Positions 7,875-16,441 of a stretch of DNA of 64,000 bases are shown here, one piece after another. The stretch lies in NCBI RefSeq assembly GCF_034675905.1, contig NZ_JAUCCV010000002.1, forward strand, positions 496,001 through 560,000, in the 5' to 3' direction. The number at the start of each line of letters is the position of its first letter. Position 1 is the stretch's first letter. This DNA is from Castellaniella sp034675905 (GTDB taxonomy: Bacteria > Pseudomonadota > Gammaproteobacteria > Burkholderiales > Burkholderiaceae_B). The notes under the pieces are model-generated. The model was not told the origin of the DNA and searched no databases. It was given only the letters and a program-made list of their open reading frames with translations. A program made the translations under genes and the position numbers.

Positions 7875-9205
7875 ATACCGCCCCGGTTCCCCTGCGGCGC
7901 AAGCTGATCGCTGGCGGTTGCACGCTGCTGCTGCTGCCCGTCATTCCCCGGCTGGCGCATGCCGCCACCATTCTGGCCGTGCGGACCTGGCCGGCGGACG
8001 AATACACCCGCGTCACGCTGGAAATGGACACGGAACTGAAGGCCGAACAGTTCATGCTGGATCATCCGCACCGCCTGGTAGTGGATATCGAAGGCCTGCA
8101 GATGGATGCCGCCATCAGTGATCTGGTGTCCAAGATCAAACCCAACGACCCCTACATCAGCACCGTGCGCGTCGGCCAGAACCGCCCCAACGTGGTACGG
8201 CTGGTCTTTGACCTGAAGCAGGATGTGGCCCCGCAGGTCTTTACCCTGAAGCCCATCGGGGAATACAAATATCGCCTGGTGCTGGACCTGTACCCGAAAA
8301 TCGCCCAGGACCCGCTGATGGCCCTGCTGAAGGACGCCCAGAACGATCCGCTGGCCGGCATCCTGGAAAGCCTGGCCCAGAACAGCCCATCGGAAGCGCC
8401 GATTCCCTCGGTCGAAGGGCAAAAACTCCCCCCGCTGGCACAACAGAAACCGCCGCCCGCGGAGGTGGTCCCGCCCAAGCCCGCGCCCGGCGGGCGCCGT
8501 GATCGTCCCATCCTGATCGCTCTGGACCCCGGACATGGCGGCGAGGATCCCGGCGCCATCGGCAAACGCGGTACCCGCGAAAAAGACATCGTCCTGCAGA
8601 TCGCGCAGCGCCTGAAAAAACTGATCGACGCCCAGCCCAATATGCGGGCCTACCTGACCCGCGACCGGGATTATTTTGTGCCGCTGAACGTGCGGGTGCA
8701 AAAGGCCCGCCGGGTGCAGGCCGATCTGTTCATCTCGATTCACGCCGACGCCTGGATCAAGCCGTCCGCCCGGGGCTCTTCGGTCTGGGCGCTGTCGGAA
8801 CACGGGGCGACCAGTTCCGCCGCCCGCTGGTTGGCCAAAAAGGAAAACGACGCCGACCTGATCGGCGGGGTAAACCTGGGTTCGCACAATGCCCAGGTCG
8901 CCAAGGTGCTGCTGGACCTGTCCACCGGGGCGCAGATCAATGATTCGATCAAAGTCGGCACCCAGGTGCTGCAGGAAATCGGCAAGATCAACCGCCTGCA
9001 CAAGAACCGCATCGAGCGCGCCGGCTTCGCTGTGCTGAAGGCCCCCGACATCCCATCCATCCTGATCGAAACTGCCTTCATCAGCAATCCCGAAGAAGAA
9101 TCCTTGCTGCGCACCCCCGCGCACCAGCAAAAGATCGCCGCCGCCGTCCTGGGCGGCGTGCGCGATTATTTCGCCGCCAACCCGGCACTGGCGCGACGGG
9201 CGTAA
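7871..9205 (+). CDS. amiC: N-acetylmuramoyl-L-alanine amidase (AmiC/AmiA type)
   Basis: Periplasmic zinc amidase that cleaves septal peptidoglycan during daughter-cell separation. From the ATG at 7871 the N-terminus has a twin-arginine-like signal (RRKLIAGG, hydrophobic stretch, PRLAHA), consistent with Tat export as in E. coli AmiC. An AMIN domain follows (residues about 25-145), then a Pro-rich linker, then Amidase_3 from LIALDPGHGGEDPGAIG with TREKDIVLQIAQ, ISIHADAW and a late ILIETAFISNPEEE. Zinc ligands His, Glu and His are visible. The frame also opens at 7841, but 7871 overlaps the restored tsaE stop by ATGA. Confidence 0.93.
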   Translation: MNTAPVPLRRKLIAGGCTLLLLPVIPRLAHAATILAVRTWPADEYTRVTLEMDTELKAEQFMLDHPHRLVVDIEGLQMDAAISDLVSKIKPNDPYISTVRVGQNRPNVVRLVFDLKQDVAPQVFTLKPIGEYKYRLVLDLYPKIAQDPLMALLKDAQNDPLAGILESLAQNSPSEAPIPSVEGQKLPPLAQQKPPPAEVVPPKPAPGGRRDRPILIALDPGHGGEDPGAIGKRGTREKDIVLQIAQRLKKLIDAQPNMRAYLTRDRDYFVPLNVRVQKARRVQADLFISIHADAWIKPSARGSSVWALSEHGATSSAARWLAKKENDADLIGGVNLGSHNAQVAKVLLDLSTGAQINDSIKVGTQVLQEIGKINRLHKNRIERAGFAVLKAPDIPSILIETAFISNPEEESLLRTPAHQQKIAAAVLGGVRDYFAANPALARRA

Positions 9206-9219
9206 TTCGGCAACCCTGC

Positions 9220-9238
9220 AGCCACCTTCGGGGTGGCT
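9220..9238 (+). terminator. Hairpin after amiC
   Basis: AGCCACC-TTCGG-GGTGGCT, a 7-bp GC-rich stem just after the amiC stop. No T tract follows, so it may be a weak or Rho-assisted terminator. A second small hairpin, GCAGCCTTCGGCTGC, lies at about 9301-9315. Confidence 0.45.
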
Positions 9239-9362
9239 TCGCGCCCTACCCTGCCCGCAATACGACTTTTTCATCCCCTAGGGATTGCCGGTCTGCTCAC
9301 GCAGCCTTCGGCTGCCGACAATGAACCCCTCCGGGGCGCTTGCACCAAGTAAGCGCTTAAAT

Positions 9363-9377
9363 TAACCAACTAGGTTA
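9363..9377. promoter_or_regulatory. MqsA operator overlapping the mqsRA promoter
   Basis: TAACC-AACTA-GGTTA matches the known MqsA recognition palindrome (AACCT-N-AGGTT type) seen upstream of mqsR in E. coli. A TATAAT hexamer at 9376-9381 overlaps its right arm. Only two bases separate that hexamer from the mqsR ATG. Confidence 0.75.
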
Positions 9378-9383
9378 TAATTA

Positions 9384-9680
9384 ATGGAAAAGGGTACTCC
9401 TCATTGTCGACTGTCCAGAGTCAAGCATCTGCTCGCAGCGGGCAAAGTTCGCACCACGCATTCGGCGCGCATCGGCGCCAACGAACTGGGCCTGAGCTTT
9501 TCCAGCATGCTGGATGTGCTAATGAGCCTGACCATCAGGGATTTTTACAAGAGCATGACCACTCATGCAGACCATTCAATTTGGCAGGATGTGTACTGCC
9601 CTGTCACATCGTACGGTTCCATCTACCTGAAACTGACAGTGATCGATGACGTGCTGATCGTGTCTTTTAAGGAACGCTGA
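9384..9680 (+). CDS. mqsR: Type II toxin MqsR, GCU-specific mRNA interferase
   Basis: RelE-fold ribonuclease that cuts mRNA at GCU sites. The 98-aa protein is very like E. coli MqsR along its length: MEKGTPH start, RLSRVKHLLAAGKVRTTHSA, DFYKSMTTHADHSIWQDVY and the terminal LKLTVIDDVLIVSFKER. The Lys, Tyr and Arg residues of the active site are in these blocks. The toxin is first and the antitoxin follows after a 2-bp gap, the reverse of most type II pairs but normal for mqsRA. No Shine-Dalgarno sequence is visible before the ATG. Confidence 0.95.
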   Translation: MEKGTPHCRLSRVKHLLAAGKVRTTHSARIGANELGLSFSSMLDVLMSLTIRDFYKSMTTHADHSIWQDVYCPVTSYGSIYLKLTVIDDVLIVSFKER

Positions 9681-9682
9681 AC

Positions 9683-10087
9683 ATGAAAATCTGTCCAGTC
9701 TGTGGTGAAAAAAGTCTGTCGCACGACACGCGCGACCAGCCATATACCTACAAAACTCACACGACAGTCATTTCCGCCGTGACCGGGGATTTTTGCGCCG
9801 CCTGCGGGGAATCCATCCTGGATGCTGCAGAATCCCGTCGCGTCATGCATGAGATGCAGGCATTTTCCAAACAAGTGAATGCGTCCTTGGTGGACCCAAT
9901 ATTCATCACGACCGTCCGAAAAAAACTGGGGCTTGGTCAAAACGAGGCTGCCCGGCTTTTCGGAGGCGGCGTCAATGCTTTTTCCCGCTACGAAAGCGGC
10001 AAAACCCGACCGCCGCTGGCCTTGGTCCAGCTATTCAAATTGCTGGACCGACATCCCGGCCTGTTGGACGAAATCCGCGCCGTCTAA
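9683..10087 (+). CDS. mqsA: Type II antitoxin MqsA
   Basis: Two-domain antitoxin. The N-terminal zinc domain has CPVCG at residues 4-8 and CAACG at about 38-42, which bind one zinc and neutralise MqsR. The C-terminal HTH_XRE domain (KKLGLGQNEAARLFGGGVN, then FSRYESGKTRPP) binds the palindrome at 9363-9377. Length 134 aa against 131 in E. coli. Cotranscribed with mqsR. Confidence 0.95.
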   Translation: MKICPVCGEKSLSHDTRDQPYTYKTHTTVISAVTGDFCAACGESILDAAESRRVMHEMQAFSKQVNASLVDPIFITTVRKKLGLGQNEAARLFGGGVNAFSRYESGKTRPPLALVQLFKLLDRHPGLLDEIRAV

Positions 10088-10104
10088 CCTGCTGCACGTT
10101 CAGA

Positions 10105-10750
10105 TCAGGCGTCGCCGGATGCCTTGCGGCGCAGCAGCTTCCACAAAACGCCGGCCAGCGCCGGCACGGCGGCGGCGGCGATGCCGATCAGGACGATGGT
10201 GTTCAGGTGTTCCCGCACGATAGGGACGTTGCCGAAAAAATAACCCAGCGTGATCAGGCCGGCGATCCAGACGACGGCGCCGATGATGTTGTATAGCTGA
10301 AACATGAACAGGCGCATGCCGGCCACCCCGGCCACGAACGGCGCAAAGGTGCGAAACAACGGTAGAAAGCGCGACAGGATGATGGTTTTGCCGCCATGCT
10401 TTTCATAAAAGGCATGGGTTTTCAGCAAGGCCTTGCGATCCAGAAAGCGATAGTCGCGTGAAAAGACCTTGGGGCCGATGTAACGGCCTACAGAATAATT
10501 GACCGTATTGCCCAAGATAGCTGCCGCGATCAGAATGCCCCCCATCAGCACCGGGTCTAACTGGCCGGTGGCGCCAAAGGCCCCGGCGATGAACAGCAGC
10601 GAATCCCCCGGCAGAAAAGGGCAACACGATCAGCCCGGTCTCGCCGAAAATGATCAGGGCCAGGATCAGATAGATCCAGGCGCCATACTGTGCGACCCAG
10701 ATACCCAGAGACTGGTCAATGTTCAGCACCAGATGAAAAAACTCAGCCAT
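10105..10750 (-). CDS. DedA-family membrane protein, one frameshift
   Basis: DedA/VTT-domain inner-membrane protein, implicated in lipid (undecaprenyl phosphate or phosphatidylethanolamine) translocation and envelope maintenance. The N-terminal part MAEFFHLVLNIDQSLG to GETGLIVLPF is in one phase. The rest, from SLLFIAGAFGATGQLDPVLM through NYSVGRYIG and ILSRFLPLFRTFAPFVAGVA, is in another. Removing one base from the AAAA run at 10614-10617 joins them into about 214 aa, the usual length. The conserved arginine and GxxG motifs of the family are present. The single lesion looks like a sequencing error. Confidence 0.87.
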
Positions 10751-10895
10751 GACTGCTTTAAACCTCGTTGAAATGGATGCAACAGCGCGCATCGTGCGTG
10801 CGTAACGCTCGAGGCCCTGCAAAGCACCCGCCAGCCCCTGGGCCGCGCAGTCCGCTTTGCCCGATGACGAGCAGACGCTCACTATAATCGTTTTT

Positions 10896-12809
10896 ATGAC
10901 GCGACCCATCTCTGCCCTGCCCGATATTCTGATCAACCAGATCGCCGCCGGCGAGGTCATCGAGCGCCCCGCCTCGGTGCTGAAAGAACTGCTGGAAAAC
11001 GCGCTGGACGCAGGCAGCCGGGCTATCGAGGTCCGCCTGGATGGCGGCGGGATCCGGCGCATTCTGGTGGCCGACGACGGACACGGCATTCCGCGCGAAC
11101 AATTACAGCTGGCGCTGCAGCAACACGCCACCAGCAAGATCACATCCCTGGACGAACTCGAATCCGTCGCCACGATGGGGTTTCGCGGCGAAGCGCTGGC
11201 TTCGATCGCCTCGGTGGCCCAGTTGACGCTCAGTTCGCGCACAGCGGATGCGGATCAGGCCTGGCAGATCGGCCCCGGACAGCCGGAACCCTCGCCCGCC
11301 GCCGGGCAGACCGGCACCCGCGTGGACGTGCGCCAACTGTTCGACCACATCCCCGCCCGACGCAAATTCCTGCGTTCCGAAGCCACGGAATACGGCCACT
11401 GCCTGGATGCCATCGAACGCATCGCGCTGGCCAACCCCGACGTCGCCTTGCGCGTGTTCCACAATGACAAACCACAGCGAAACTGGCCTGCCTCCGACAT
11501 CCACAGCCGCATCCGCGACGTGCTGGGGGCCGAATTCCAGGCCCAGAGCCTGCCGGTCTCGGCGGAACAGGGCCTGATCACCCTGGAAGGCTGCATCACC
11601 CGCCCGACGTTCGCCCGCAACCGGGCCGACCGGCAGTATCTGTACGTCAATGGCCGCTTTGTGCGCGACCGGACGGTGTCGCATGCCATCCGCCAGGCTT
11701 ATGCCGACGTGCTGCATGGCGACCGCCAGCCCGCCTATGTGCTGTTTCTGGGGCTGGACCCGAGCGGGGTGGACGTGAACGTGCACCCCGCCAAAAGCGA
11801 GGTGCGTTTCCGCGACAGCGGGGCCATTCATCGCTATGTGGCGCAATCGCTGGGGCAAGCCCTGGCGCAGCGAGGCGGAGCGGCGGGCGAATCCGCCGAC
11901 ACGCCGCCGGCCCCCAGCAGCGGCGATGCTGCCCCCCCCCCCCCCCCCCCCCTCCCCCCCGGGGGCCCCCTGCCGGATGGCGGCGCGCCTTCCCAGGGAC
12001 GCAGCCCCGGTCGCTATCCGGGGCAGATCCCTGTGCAGCAGCGCTTTGCGCTGCAGGATTCCAGGCCGGCCCAGGATTGGCGCACTCTGTACCAGCCGCT
12101 GGATGGCGCAAACACCCGACCGGCGCCGTCGCCCGGCAGCGCATCAGCGGAAGCATTCCCTCGCGCAGGGACCGCACCCGCCGGCACCGGGGCGCGGCCC
12201 CAAGACGCACACCCCGGTGCCGGCGATCTGCCGCTGGGTCTGGCCCTGGGCCAACTGCACGGCATCTATATCCTGGCGCAGAATGCGCGCGGCCTGATTC
12301 TGGTGGACATGCACGCCGCCCACGAAAGAGTGGTGTACGAAAGACTGAAAGGCGCGCTGGACGAAGCCCCTCTGCCCGCGCAGGATCTGCTGGTGCCGGT
12401 GGTGTTCACCGCCACCGAAACCCAGGTCGCCATCGCCCAGGACCATCAGGACACGCTGGACGCCCTGGGGCTGCGCATCCGCGCCACCGGCCCCGCCTCG
12501 CTGGCTGTGCGGGCCGTACCCGCCCTGCTGGCCCAGGGCGACATCGAAGCCCTGGCGCGCGGTGTGCTGGCCGATGTAGAACGATTCGGCCAGTCGGCCC
12601 GTCTGACCGAACAGCGCAACGAGCTGCTGTCCACCATGGCCTGCCACGGCGCGATCCGCGCCAATCGCCGCCTGACGCTGGACGAAATGAACGCCCTGCT
12701 GCGCCAGATGGAACGCACCGAGCGCGCCGACCAATGCAATCATGGCCGCCCGACCTGGTTTCAATGGAGTCTGAACGACCTAGACAAGCTGTTCATGCGG
12801 GGCCAGTGA
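10896..12809 (+). CDS. mutL: DNA mismatch repair protein MutL
   Basis: GHKL ATPase that couples MutS mismatch recognition to MutH-like or intrinsic nicking. The N-terminal ATPase is complete: IAAGEVIERPASVLKELLEN, DDGHGIP, TSKI and GFRGEAL, then the transducer domain to about residue 335. A long low-complexity Pro/Gly linker follows, containing a 21-base C tract, then the MutL C-terminal dimerisation domain ending CHGAIRANRRL and FQWSLNDLDKLF. I do not see the DQHAxxER endonuclease motif: the equivalent segment reads VDMHAAHERVVYE, with the preceding Q replaced by M. It is upstream of a small TA pair and miaA; mutL-miaA adjacency is common in proteobacteria. Confidence 0.96.
   Translation: MTRPISALPDILINQIAAGEVIERPASVLKELLENALDAGSRAIEVRLDGGGIRRILVADDGHGIPREQLQLALQQHATSKITSLDELESVATMGFRGEALASIASVAQLTLSSRTADADQAWQIGPGQPEPSPAAGQTGTRVDVRQLFDHIPARRKFLRSEATEYGHCLDAIERIALANPDVALRVFHNDKPQRNWPASDIHSRIRDVLGAEFQAQSLPVSAEQGLITLEGCITRPTFARNRADRQYLYVNGRFVRDRTVSHAIRQAYADVLHGDRQPAYVLFLGLDPSGVDVNVHPAKSEVRFRDSGAIHRYVAQSLGQALAQRGGAAGESADTPPAPSSGDAAPPPPPPLPPGGPLPDGGAPSQGRSPGRYPGQIPVQQRFALQDSRPAQDWRTLYQPLDGANTRPAPSPGSASAEAFPRAGTAPAGTGARPQDAHPGAGDLPLGLALGQLHGIYILAQNARGLILVDMHAAHERVVYERLKGALDEAPLPAQDLLVPVVFTATETQVAIAQDHQDTLDALGLRIRATGPASLAVRAVPALLAQGDIEALARGVLADVERFGQSARLTEQRNELLSTMACHGAIRANRRLTLDEMNALLRQMERTERADQCNHGRPTWFQWSLNDLDKLFMRGQ
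11932..11970. repeat. Poly-C tract (21 C) with flanking C and G runs inside mutL
   Basis: Direct reading gives 21 consecutive C, one T, seven C, five G and five C. It encodes the Pro/Gly-rich linker of MutL. The frame is intact through it as sequenced. A tract of this length is prone to slippage in the cell and in sequencing. Confidence 0.9.
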
Positions 12810-12838
12810 ACAGAAAAACCCCACATCTCTCGCCCCAT

Positions 12839-12860
12839 CGGTGTTACTCTGGTAGCACCG
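12839..12860. promoter_or_regulatory. Palindromic operator of the first ParDE-like pair
   Basis: Imperfect palindrome CGGTGTTAC-TCT-GGTAGCACCG beginning 30 bp after the mutL stop and ending 23 bp before the antitoxin ATG. The position fits antitoxin autoregulation; inference from symmetry. Confidence 0.5.
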
Positions 12861-12883
12861 ATGCATTCAAGCGCACCGCTGCC

Positions 12884-13168
12884 ATGACCACGACTTCGCT
12901 CAAATTATCCGATACGCTCAAAGCTCGCGCCATCCATGCCGCTCAAGGACTGGGCATGACGCCGCATGCCTTTATGGTGTCCGCCATCGAACAGGCCGCC
13001 ATCTCGACCGAACAGCGGGCGGATTTCCTAGCGCAGGCCCAAGCGGCCCGCCGGCAGGCGCTGGATACGGGCTTAGGCTATACGGCTGACGAAGTCCATG
13101 CCTACCTGCGCGCACGTGCTGCAGGCACGCCCGCTACGCCCCCTCAGGCTCGCCCGTGGCGGCCCTGA
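12884..13168 (+). CDS. Ribbon-helix-helix (ParD/CopG-like) antitoxin
   Basis: A 94-aa protein beginning MTTTSLKLSDTLKARAIHAA. The SLKLSDTLKARA strand followed by two helices (GLGMTPHAFMVSAIEQAAIS) fits an N-terminal ribbon-helix-helix DNA-binding domain of CopG/ParD type. The C-terminal half (QAQAARRQALDTGLGYTADEV) resembles the toxin-binding tail of antitoxins with the Y-ADEV motif. It overlaps the following ParE-like gene by 13 bp. Confidence 0.82.
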   Translation: MTTTSLKLSDTLKARAIHAAQGLGMTPHAFMVSAIEQAAISTEQRADFLAQAQAARRQALDTGLGYTADEVHAYLRARAAGTPATPPQARPWRP

Positions 13169-13452
13169 TCTATACCGATCAGGCCATTCTGGATCTGGAA
13201 CGCTTGACGGATTTTTTACTGGAAAACGATCCTCAGGCTGCCAGCGATACGACTGAATTGATCATCGAAGCGGTTTCGATCCTGCAGCGCCATCCGCTGA
13301 TAGGCCGCACCGTCGAAGATCCCTGCCGGGAACTCGTCATTTCCAGAGGAAAAACCGGCTATGTCGCGCTATACAGCTACGAATACCCCGCCGATGTCAT
13401 CCTGGTCCTGAGTATCCGCCATCAGCGCGAAGCGGGCTATCCCGCCTCATGA
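13156..13452 (+). CDS. RelE/ParE-family toxin
   Basis: A 98-aa protein of the ParE fold: IYTDQAILDLERLTDFLLEN, then HPLIGRTVEDPCRELVISRG, then a final beta-strand block GYVALYSYEY and VILVLSIRHQREAGY. The R-x-L-x-I and IRHQRE motifs are typical of ParE/RelE toxins. The start is a GTG at 13156 inside the antitoxin gene, giving translational coupling. Target (gyrase or ribosome) cannot be told from sequence. Confidence 0.85.
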   Translation: MAALIYTDQAILDLERLTDFLLENDPQAASDTTELIIEAVSILQRHPLIGRTVEDPCRELVISRGKTGYVALYSYEYPADVILVLSIRHQREAGYPAS

Positions 13453-13502
13453 CATCCTGAACGCGGACCGATTTCATCCTCGTTTTGCGCACCCTGTACC
13501 CT

Positions 13503-14450
13503 GTGAATCCAAACGACTCCCCTCTGCTGATCTGCCTGGCCGGGCCGACGGCATCCGGTAAATCGGCGGCATCGCTGGCGCTAGCGCAGCGCTGGCCGAT
13601 CGAGCTGATCATCATGGATTCGGCCACCATCTACCGGGGCATGGATATCGGCACCGCCAAACCCAGTCTCCAGGAACAGGCGCTGGCGCCCCACCATCTG
13701 CTGGACATCCGTGACCCGGCGCAAGCGTATTCGGCTGCGGAATTCGCCCGCGATGCGGCAGTGCTGGCGCAGGACATCCGCCAGCGGGGGCGCATCCCCG
13801 TGCTGTGCGGCGGCACCATGCTGTACTACAAGGCGCTGCGCGAAGGGTTGAACGCGCTGCCGGGAGCGGACCCGGAGATCCGCCAGGCCCTGGATGCAGA
13901 AGCCAGTGAACGCGGCTGGCCGGCGCTGCATGCGGAATTGGCTCGCGTCGATCCGGCCACCGCCGCCCGGTTGGCCCCCAATGACAGCCAGCGCCTGCAG
14001 CGCGCTCTGGAAATCTGGCGCAGCAGCGGACGCGCCATGAGCGACTGGCTGGCCCAGCCCCCGCAGCCCGTGCTGCCGGGATGGCGCTTCCTGACGATCA
14101 GCCTGGAGCCGTCCGACCGGTCCGTGCTGCACACCCGCATCGCGCAACGCTATCAGGCCATGATTCACGCCGGCCTGCTGGACGAGGTTCGCGCCCTGTA
14201 CGCCCGCCCCGATCTGCATCCGGGCCTGCCCTCGATTCGCTGCGTGGGCTACCGGCAGCTCTGGGATTACCTGGACGAGCGGGTTTCCCTGGAACAGGCC
14301 ATCGAGCAGGCCATCGCCGCCACGCGCCAGCTGGCGAAACGCCAGATCACCTGGCTGCGGTCACTGCCGCAACGCGTCCCTGTGGATTGCCTGTCGGATC
14401 AGGCCGTCGCGGAAGTAGCGCAGCATTGCGCCCAGGCGCTGGACGCCTGA
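13503..14450 (+). CDS. miaA: tRNA dimethylallyltransferase
   Basis: MiaA transfers a dimethylallyl group to N6 of A37 in tRNAs reading UNN codons. The P-loop GPTASGKSA, the DSATIYRGMDIGTAKP segment, HHLLDIRDP and the later IRCVGYRQLWDYL and TRQLAKRQITWLR motifs are all present. About 315 aa, normal length. The start is ambiguous: GTG at 13503 (VNPNDSPLLICLAGP) or TTG at 13485; neither has a strong ribosome site. Confidence 0.95.
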   Translation: MNPNDSPLLICLAGPTASGKSAASLALAQRWPIELIIMDSATIYRGMDIGTAKPSLQEQALAPHHLLDIRDPAQAYSAAEFARDAAVLAQDIRQRGRIPVLCGGTMLYYKALREGLNALPGADPEIRQALDAEASERGWPALHAELARVDPATAARLAPNDSQRLQRALEIWRSSGRAMSDWLAQPPQPVLPGWRFLTISLEPSDRSVLHTRIAQRYQAMIHAGLLDEVRALYARPDLHPGLPSIRCVGYRQLWDYLDERVSLEQAIEQAIAATRQLAKRQITWLRSLPQRVPVDCLSDQAVAEVAQHCAQALDA

Positions 14451-14512
14451 TCCGGCTGGAGACGCGCCGGAAAACGGCGGTGCAGCTGACGGCTGCCCGC
14501 CGGGGCCCCTGA

Positions 14513-15563
14513 CTAATCGACGATGGTCTGGGCGCCGCCGACGGCCTGGGCTTCGATCTGCCCCAACGTATAAACGGTCTCGCCTTGGGCCTGCAGGGTT
14601 GCGGTGATGGCGGCTGCCTGATCCGTACCGACCACCAGCACCATGCCGATGCCGCAGTTGAAGACGCGGGCCATTTCCTGGTCCGCCACGCCGCCCTGAG
14701 CCTGCAGCCACTGGAACAACGCCGGCCACTGCCAGGCGTCACGGTGCAAACGGGCACACAGGCCATCGCGCAAGATACGCGGCACGTTTTCCAGCAAGCC
14801 GCCGCCGGTGATGTGGGCCAGGCCTTTGATCGCCCGCGCGATGGGCCGCCAAAGCGGCCAGCACGGATTTGACGTAGATGCGGGTGGGCTCCATGACCAC
14901 GTCACCCAGAGGACGACCGCCCAGATCCTGATCGGGCCGAGCGCCGGCATGCTGCAGAATTTTACGCACCAGGGAATACCCGTTGGAGTGCGCCCCGCTG
15001 GAGGCCAGTCCCAGTAGGGTGTCGCCAACCTGAATATCGGCGCCATCGATGATGGCGGATTTTTCCACCGCCCCCACGGCAAAGCCGGCCAGATCGTATT
15101 CGCCATCGGGGTACATGCCCGGCATTTCGGCGGTTTCGCCGCCGATCAGGGCGCAGCCCGCCAGCTCGCATCCTCTAGCAATGCCGCCGACAACCTGGGC
15201 GGCGGTATCGACGGACAATTTGCCACAAGCAAAATAATCCAGGAAATACAAGGGCTCGGCACCCTGCACCAGAATATCGTTGACGCTCATGGCGACCAGA
15301 TCGATGCCCACGGTGTCGTGACGCTGCCATTCAAAGGCCAGCCGCAATTTAGTGCCCACCCCGTCGGTGCCCGACACCAGCACGGGTTCGCGCAAGTGTT
15401 TGGGGATCTCGAACAAGGCCCCGAAGCCGCCGATCCCGGCCATGACGCCAGGTCGCATGGTGCGCGCCGCCAACGGTTTGATGCGGTCAACCAAAGCATC
15501 GCCCGCGTCGATGTCGACGCCCGCGTCACGATAGGTCATGGAGGGAGTGGTGCCTGATGTCAT
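14513..15563 (-). CDS. purM: Phosphoribosylformylglycinamidine cyclo-ligase (AIR synthetase), one frameshift
   Basis: PurM makes AIR from FGAM in purine synthesis. The first 230 residues or so are in one phase (MTYRDAGVDIDAGDALVD, SGTDGVGTKLRLAF, MSVNDILVQGAEPLYFLDYF, GGETAEMPGMY). The remainder is in another phase: RPIARAIKGLAHITGGGLLE, NVPRILRDG, VFNCGIGMVLVV. One extra G near 14847-14853 (minus-strand TTTGGCGG) joins them as VLAALRPIARAIKG, giving about 349 aa, the usual length. Purine synthesis normally needs this gene, so an assembly error is more likely than loss. Start 15563 is chosen within a longer frame. Divergent from hda. Confidence 0.9.
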
Positions 15564-15646
15564 GAGAAAAGCCGTCGAATGTGCAAGAATTGCAGGTTTG
15601 GACAATATAGTGGCCTGATTTTACGATGAACTCCGGCCCGGTGAGC

Positions 15647-16393
15647 ATGACACAGCAACTGTTACTGGACATCCTGCCCGGCGCGCTGCCCACTTTGGAC
15701 GGTTTTATGGCGGGCGCCAACCAGGCGGCGATCGATGCGGTGCGCGCCCTGAGCCCTGGTCGCGCCCTGTATTTATGGGGCGGCGCGGGGTCCGGACGCA
15801 GCCATCTGCTGCGCGCCCAGGCGCAAGCGCAATCGGGCCACTACCTGGATGCCCGCACCCCGGCTCACTGGCTGCAGGCCCTGGCCACCGACGAAGACCG
15901 GGCGCTGACGCTGGTTGCGGTGGACGACGTCAGCGACCTGAACGATGCCGCCCAGGCGGCTTTGTTCGCCCTGTTCAACCGTTGGCGGGCTGCTGCCAGC
16001 ACGGCGGATGCCTTTGCCCTGCTGACGGCGGGCGACCGGGCGCCCCTGACCATGCCGCTGCGCGAAGACCTGCGCACCCGCCTGGGCTGGGATCTGGTGT
16101 ACCGTATTGAACAGTTGTCGGATGAAGACCGCGCCCAGGCGTTGCGTGACCGCGCCCAGCAGCGCGGCCTGAATCTGCCCGACGATGTGCTGCACTGGAT
16201 TCTGATCCACCACGACCGCGACATGGGACGCCTGAGCGCCCTGATCGATACTCTGGACCAATATTCCCTGGCCCGCCACCGCCCCGTCACCCTGCCGCTG
16301 CTGAAAGAACTGCTGATGGCCGGGCGTCCGTCGCCACGCCGTCAGCCGGCCCGCCGCCGAATGAATCGACACCGGCGTGTACGCTTACTCTGA
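15647..16393 (+). CDS. hda: DnaA regulatory inactivator Hda-like protein
   Basis: AAA+ relative of DnaA domain III that, with the beta clamp, stimulates ATP-DnaA hydrolysis. The N-terminus MTQQLLLDILPGALPTLDGF contains the clamp-binding QLLLDI-type motif and the LWGGAGSGRSHLL P-loop follows. AVDDVSDLNDAAQAALFALF is the Walker B block. The sensor 2 helix HHDRDMGRLSALIDTLDQYS leads to LLKELL, the normal family end. Here about 25 basic residues follow. An upstream ATG at 15626 is also in frame. Its place between purM and a HAD phosphatase/pcnB is the usual beta-proteobacterial context. Confidence 0.9.
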   Translation: MTQQLLLDILPGALPTLDGFMAGANQAAIDAVRALSPGRALYLWGGAGSGRSHLLRAQAQAQSGHYLDARTPAHWLQALATDEDRALTLVAVDDVSDLNDAAQAALFALFNRWRAAASTADAFALLTAGDRAPLTMPLREDLRTRLGWDLVYRIEQLSDEDRAQALRDRAQQRGLNLPDDVLHWILIHHDRDMGRLSALIDTLDQYSLARHRPVTLPLLKELLMAGRPSPRRQPARRRMNRHRRVRLL

Positions 16394-16441
16394 TTCCGCC
16401 CCTCGACCACTTCCGCACATAGTCTGTTGGACGATATTCTC

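Noticed and set aside
14513..15563. purM as a true pseudogene
   Set aside because: A single extra base, full motifs on both sides and the pathway's importance make a sequencing error more likely; kept as a CDS with a noted frameshift.
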